Assembly (NCBI RefSeq): GCF_037893015.1
Contig: NC_133666.1
Span: 561,840,832 to 561,904,831 of the forward strand
Source: Macrotis lagotis
Taxonomy: Eukaryota > Chordata > Mammalia > Peramelemorphia > Peramelidae
Direction: 5' to 3'
Length of the DNA: 64,000 bases
The translations under genes and the position numbers were made by a program. The notes under the pieces were generated by a model. That model saw only the letters and a program-made list of their open reading frames with translations, made no database searches and was not told the origin of the DNA. How positions within the stretch are numbered: position 1 is the first letter of the stretch; each line of letters opens with the position of its first letter. Shown piece after piece: positions 60,955 to 64,000 of the stretch.

Positions 60955-62195
60955 AGTTAGTAACCCAAAACAAAGACAATGTACAAGTTAGAATTAGCAT
61001 GAGTATCTTTAACAACTCCTCAGGGTATACAAATCTGAGGAATAAACCTATCAACTCAAGTGGAATTTAGTGATCACACAAAACAATTTGCTCCATTCCA
61101 TCCCCAAAAGATTTCTCATGAATAAGAATAATTTTCTTCCTCCTTCTAGCACTCTGTTGAATATGTTTAATGCTAATGATATGAAAAAAAAAAACTTTAC
61201 TTGGTTAAAATCTTGATTATCCAAAAGGGTGGGGGGGGCTCTCTTTTAAAAAATCAATAACATTGTACTTGTTCCTTTTTTGCAAGGTGTTGCAATTATC
61301 TCAGAAATGAACCAAAAGGTCAAGGATCCATAAGTCCAATAATCAGACATAGGGTGGGCTTGGAAAATGTTAGTGAGATAAAATCTTTTTATGAATTATG
61401 TGCCATCTCAAAATCACAGAGGAACCTGAGATAAAAGAACCAAATATCTAGTTTATGCAGGTGGAGGTGTGGGGCCAGATAACTTCTCCAGAAATCATTA
61501 TAAGAAAGCCTCTTGTATATCATGCTTACTTGAGGTTAGATGCCAGAAATGATTACATTATAAATGATTCCTTGTATAGGAAATGTCATAATTTCCACTT
61601 AGGGCCTAATCATCTAGTAAAGCCATCCTTTGCCTTGTAGAGTGTCTGCCTCACACACCCAAGCACCCTTAGAGCCAAATTGCTGAGTATGACTCTACTG
61701 TGGAAAACTTTAGGTGGGCTGGGAAGTCTTCCAAATACTCCTTGGACCACTAACCATCATCATCGGATCTGGCAGATTGGGGATGGATGGAATCTAAGTG
61801 TGCAGCGATTGCCAGAAAGCGTTAGAGAGATGAAGTAGTCTCTACTGAGATCCAGGGCAGATGAGAAGACTTAACTCTTCCCAAGAACACACAATTGGCA
61901 TTTGTGATCATCTAGCTCTCAGAAGACTTTGCCAATGGTCTTCCTGCCAAGAAATAGAAGGGGGGGAAAAACGGGAAGGGAGGAGGGGACAGCCATAGAG
62001 GTGGGAGGGTGGGGTGATGTTAAGTGAAAACACTAAGTTCCTGAAGCCGGAATGATTTTCTTGCTCTCTTTGTGTACCAGTATAGGTAGGGACCGAGGAA
62101 GGGGTGCTGGAGGGATCCAGGAGGAGGCTGCTTGGAAGAAGTTTCGAGGCGGGGAGGGCGAAAAGGAAAACCAGCAAGCCTGAGTGGAAGGGACG
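60955..62195. other. Proximal upstream flank
   Basis: No repeat or gene recognised apart from broken frames after the protease-like remnant. The frame 61455-61640 (61 codons) is unassigned. GC content rises from about 61.9 kb toward the CpG island. Confidence 0.4.
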
Positions 62196-62386
62196 GTGAT
62201 TGCACCATCCCAAGATGTGACGCCCGCAGTCTAGGGCCCACGGGTCCACAAAAACTCTTCAGAGCCCCCGTTCCACCGTGCCCCTTCGTCGTCCCCCACC
62301 CTCCACCCCCTTGTCCCCCGCGTCCCATCCCACCCCTCCTGGCCCACACCGGGGTCTGCATTTTGCATCCGGACTGGCTTCGGACG

Positions 62387-62407
62387 CAGCCAATCCTCCT
62401 TTGGCTG
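62387..62407. promoter_or_regulatory. Perfect inverted repeat around a CCAAT box
   Basis: CAGCCAA, 7-nt spacer TCCTCCT, TTGGCTG. The left arm plus one base is the NF-Y-type CCAAT motif (62390-62394). The arms are NFI half-sites in the everted arrangement. About 0.7 kb upstream of the start codon. Confidence 0.6.
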
Positions 62408-62602
62408 ATGGAAAAGTCTCCCCTCCCCACGGCCTCGGCGAGCCCCTCCCCTCCTGCTCCTCGGCCACCTCCCGCAGTCAGGCAGAGTGGATCGCAGCCC
62501 CGAGAGCTGCGGCGGCGGCGGCGGCGGCATCTGCACGGCCGAGCCTGGGAGAGAGAGGGGGAGAGAGCGAGCGGGCGCGCTCCTCCCTCTCCCTCCCTCC
62601 CG

Positions 62603-62740
62603 CCCTCCTCCTCCTCCTCCTCTCTCTCCTCTCTCCCTCTCTCCCCCCTTCTCCCCTCTCCCCTCCCTCCCTCCTTCTCTCTCCTCTTCTTTCTTTCTTT
62701 CTTCTTTCTCTCTTCCCCTCTCTTCCTCCTCTCCCTCCCT
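62603..62740. repeat. 138-nt uninterrupted pyrimidine tract
   Basis: No purine occurs between G62602 and G62741. CT-rich sequence with a few purines extends it to roughly 62580-62780. Lies in the promoter/5' leader. Confidence 0.95.
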
Positions 62741-62933
62741 GCCCCTCCGCTCCCTCTCCCTCCCGCTCTCCGCTCCTCTCCCGCCGCGCGGTCCTCCCGG
62801 CCGGCTTTCTGCCGGCCCCCGGCCCCCTCCCCGCCGGCCCCGTCTCCGCCTGTCACACACTGTGCCCTCGGCTCGGGCTCCGGCTCCGGCTCCCGGGCTG
62901 CTCGGGCCGCTCCGCGAGTCGGTGGGCTCCTCC

Positions 62934-62951
62934 ATGAAGCCGGCTCCCTGA
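62934..62951 (+). CDS. Short upstream ORF (MKPAP) in the ZFPM2 leader
   Basis: ATG AAG CCG GCT CCC TGA. Weak start context (T at -3, A at +4). It ends 155 nt before the main start codon and lies in a different frame from it. It is in the transcript only if transcription starts upstream of 62934. Confidence 0.4.
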   Translation: MKPAP

Positions 62952-63054
62952 GCTCGGGTCCCTCCGTGGGCACCTGGAGCCGAGCGGCGGCCGGGGATCG
63001 CGGAGCCGGCCGCGGCAGCTGCTGCTGGGGCAGCGGCGCCCGCAGCCCGGGAGC

Positions 63055-63106
63055 GCCGGCGGCGGCGGCGGCCACCACAGAGGCGGCGGCGGCGGCGGCG
63101 GCAGCG
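63055..63106. repeat. GGC repeats abutting the ZFPM2 start codon
   Basis: Two GGC runs (about 63058-63072 and 63082-63102) separated by CACCACAGA, the second ending 4 nt before the ATG. A separate GCG run is at about 62509-62528. In the ZFPM2 frame they would encode alanine runs. Confidence 0.9.
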
Positions 63107-63146
63107 ATGTCCCGCAGGAAGCAGAGCAAGCCCAGGCAGATCAAAC
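63107..63146 (+). CDS. ZFPM2: ZFPM2 (FOG2) exon 1 coding part, N-terminus only
   Basis: ZFPM2 is a multi-zinc-finger nuclear cofactor that binds the N-terminal finger of GATA factors (GATA4-6) and represses or activates their targets in heart, gonad, diaphragm and lung. This exon encodes MSRRKQSKPRQIK plus the first base of the next codon, ending at AAAC|GTGAGT, a consensus donor in phase 1. The RRKQ..P.QI stretch is the FOG repression motif that recruits the NuRD complex through RBBP4/7 and MTA proteins. SALL and BCL11 proteins start similarly (MSRRKQ.KPQ), but RQIK after P is FOG-specific. ZFPM1 has N where this has K at residue 8, which favours ZFPM2, as does the AT-rich gene-desert setting. 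The start has G at -3. All zinc fingers lie in exons beyond the window. Confidence 0.88.
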
Positions 63147-63297
63147 GTGAGTTGGAGTGCCGGACTTGGAGTTTCTTGGGGTTTGGGGGAGGAGGGTGGG
63201 AGCACACCGGAGGTAACGGGGGAAATTAGCTCACTCACTCCGGGGGCCGAATTGTCAAACTTTGTCCAGTCTACCGGGCAATGAAAGGTCGAGGCAG

Positions 63298-63344
63298 GAC
63301 AGACGGACGGACAGTCAGACGGGCGGACGGACAGACAGACAGAC
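63298..63344. repeat. GACG/GACA tetranucleotide tract
   Basis: Imperfect GACR units (GACAGACGGACGGACAGTCAG, continuing to GACAGACAGACC). Confidence 0.93.
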
Positions 63345-63673
63345 CACCGGCGCACAGGAAAGCACTCAGGAAGAGCTCCCACCTAGAAAGAGGAAAGAGA
63401 GAACCAGGACAAGCCAGGGCAGGAGAGACTTCTGGGGAGCAGTTGTCTCCTTTTCCCTGGATGTATGTGTGGGCCCCAAAGGACCCCCGAGTAAGGCAAT
63501 CTTGAAGGCTGCCAAACTTAAGTGTGGATTTGCACAATCATGTTCTTGATCATTTTCGGAACCTGCTTCATAAACCGAAGGATCAGGGTGAACTTAAGTT
63601 TTAGAATAACTGGGAGAGAAATCAACTCCAGTGAAACAACTTTCTGAAAGACAGAAAGAAAAGGGATTTGCTC

Positions 63674-63699
63674 GGGGGGGGGGGGGGGGGGGGGGGGGG
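63674..63699 (+). repeat. G26 homopolymer
   Basis: Twenty-six consecutive G between CTC and AGATGTG. Length may be affected by sequencing error. Confidence 0.93.
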
Positions 63700-63784
63700 A
63701 GATGTGTCTGCACCCTTATCCTAAGTCGCCCCAGAGGATATCCGAAGTGAAACAAAAAGTACGGTATGTGCAAAAGTTGCCCCC

Positions 63785-63786
<2 letters not shown>

Positions 63787-63830
<44 letters not shown>
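63787..63830. repeat. (AC)22 microsatellite
   Basis: Uninterrupted AC units, 88 bp after the G26 run. Confidence 0.97.
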
Positions 63831-63833
<3 letters not shown>

Positions 63834-64000
63834 GACACATGCCCCTCTGCACCGGGCGTGAAATCTGAGGAACGGGGGGGATTGCAAAAGGTTCACTTCT
63901 CCGTATTTCTATATACCTCTGGTCTCTTAGCTTAAAATATGCAAAGCTATGCACCTCTCCTTGGGATTTAGTTTGCATCTAAATCTCAAGCAGCGCTTTG

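Larger units (their letters stand above)
62200..63250 (+). promoter_or_regulatory. ZFPM2: CpG-island promoter and 5' leader of ZFPM2
   Basis: Abrupt change from AT-rich flank to GC-rich, CpG-dense sequence that ends just after exon 1. No TATA box was seen; a CCAAT box lies at 62390-62394. The island carries a long pyrimidine tract, two GGC/GCG runs, and a small uORF. The transcription start cannot be placed from sequence alone. Long open frames on both strands here, including 395 codons on the minus strand, are a composition effect. Confidence 0.85.
63147..64000 (+). other. ZFPM2: Start of ZFPM2 intron 1
   Basis: Begins GTGAGTTGG. Contains a GACG/GACA tetranucleotide tract, a G26 run and a CA microsatellite. 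The open frames crossing it have no protein resemblance. Confidence 0.85.

Noticed and set aside
63107..63146. Identity as ZFPM1, SALL or BCL11 exon 1
   Set aside because: SALL and BCL11 diverge after MSRRKQ.KP (QH instead of RQ). ZFPM1 has N rather than K at residue 8 as I recall it, and sits in a gene-dense GC-rich region in other mammals. ZFPM1 is not fully excluded without exon 2.
62020..63382. Long minus- and plus-strand open frames in the CpG island (up to 395 codons)
   Set aside because: They overlap in several frames on both strands, consist of Arg/Gly/Pro/Ser/Ala runs from GC-rich and CT-rich repeats, and have no domain resemblance. Only the short + strand exon ending at the splice donor is supported.

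Overview
The window looks like vertebrate, and specifically marsupial, nuclear DNA. It is AT-rich, has no bacterial-style gene packing, and is dominated by interspersed repeats. The most telling are many copies of a short (~150 bp) tRNA-headed SINE (head GGGGCAGCTAGGTGG, B-box-like GTTCAAATCC, tail ending in a short A-run). Alongside it are THER1/MIR-type CORE-SINEs, L1 and half-L1 (HAL1-type) elements, RTE-clade LINEs and CR1/L3 3' ends. I recognise these families from memory; species and formal repeat names cannot be settled without a repeat library.

Only one protein-coding gene is supported. At the right edge a CpG island (about 62.2-63.25 kb) leads into a 13-codon first coding exon, MSRRKQSKPRQIK, followed by a consensus splice donor (AAAC|GTGAGT). 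This is the N-terminal FOG repression motif of a Friend-of-GATA protein, and ZFPM2 (FOG2) fits best. The gene runs on the + strand and leaves the window in intron 1. The preceding ~62 kb is its 5' flank, a gene desert built mainly of nested retrotransposon relics.

Layout. 1-5 kb: old SINEs and an antisense HAL1-like element. 7.7-13.3 kb: a decayed, near-full-length sense L1 riddled with SINEs. 13.7-17.4 kb: L2 and L1 fragments. 17.5-23.3 kb: a stack of L1/HAL1 pieces, mostly antisense, with an RTE tail inside. 23.3-31.7 kb: SINEs and L1 3' ends in both orientations. 31.8-34.9 kb: L1 and a nested RTE-in-RTE-plus-SINE structure. 35-42.5 kb: mostly unassigned DNA with a large TC/TG microsatellite. 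42.5-47.1 kb: a sense L1 carrying an antisense L1. 47.5-58.2 kb: scattered SINEs, a CR1/L3 tail, and a ~320 bp inverted duplication whose second copy sits inside a SINE that also carries a 280 bp ATTGT/ATTGC array. 58.2-62.2 kb: repeat-poor upstream flank with a TGTGGTTT cluster and a retroviral-protease-like remnant. 62.2-64 kb: CpG-island promoter, exon 1 and the start of intron 1.

I found no cellular RNA gene, CRISPR array or multi-gene system. The most notable items are the inverted templated-looking insertion (54.3/57.5 kb), the pentanucleotide array beside it, the promoter architecture (138-nt pure pyrimidine run, perfect inverted repeat around a CCAAT box, uORF, GGC repeats abutting the start codon, in-frame open leader), and the TGTGGTTT cluster about 3.3 kb upstream of the start codon.
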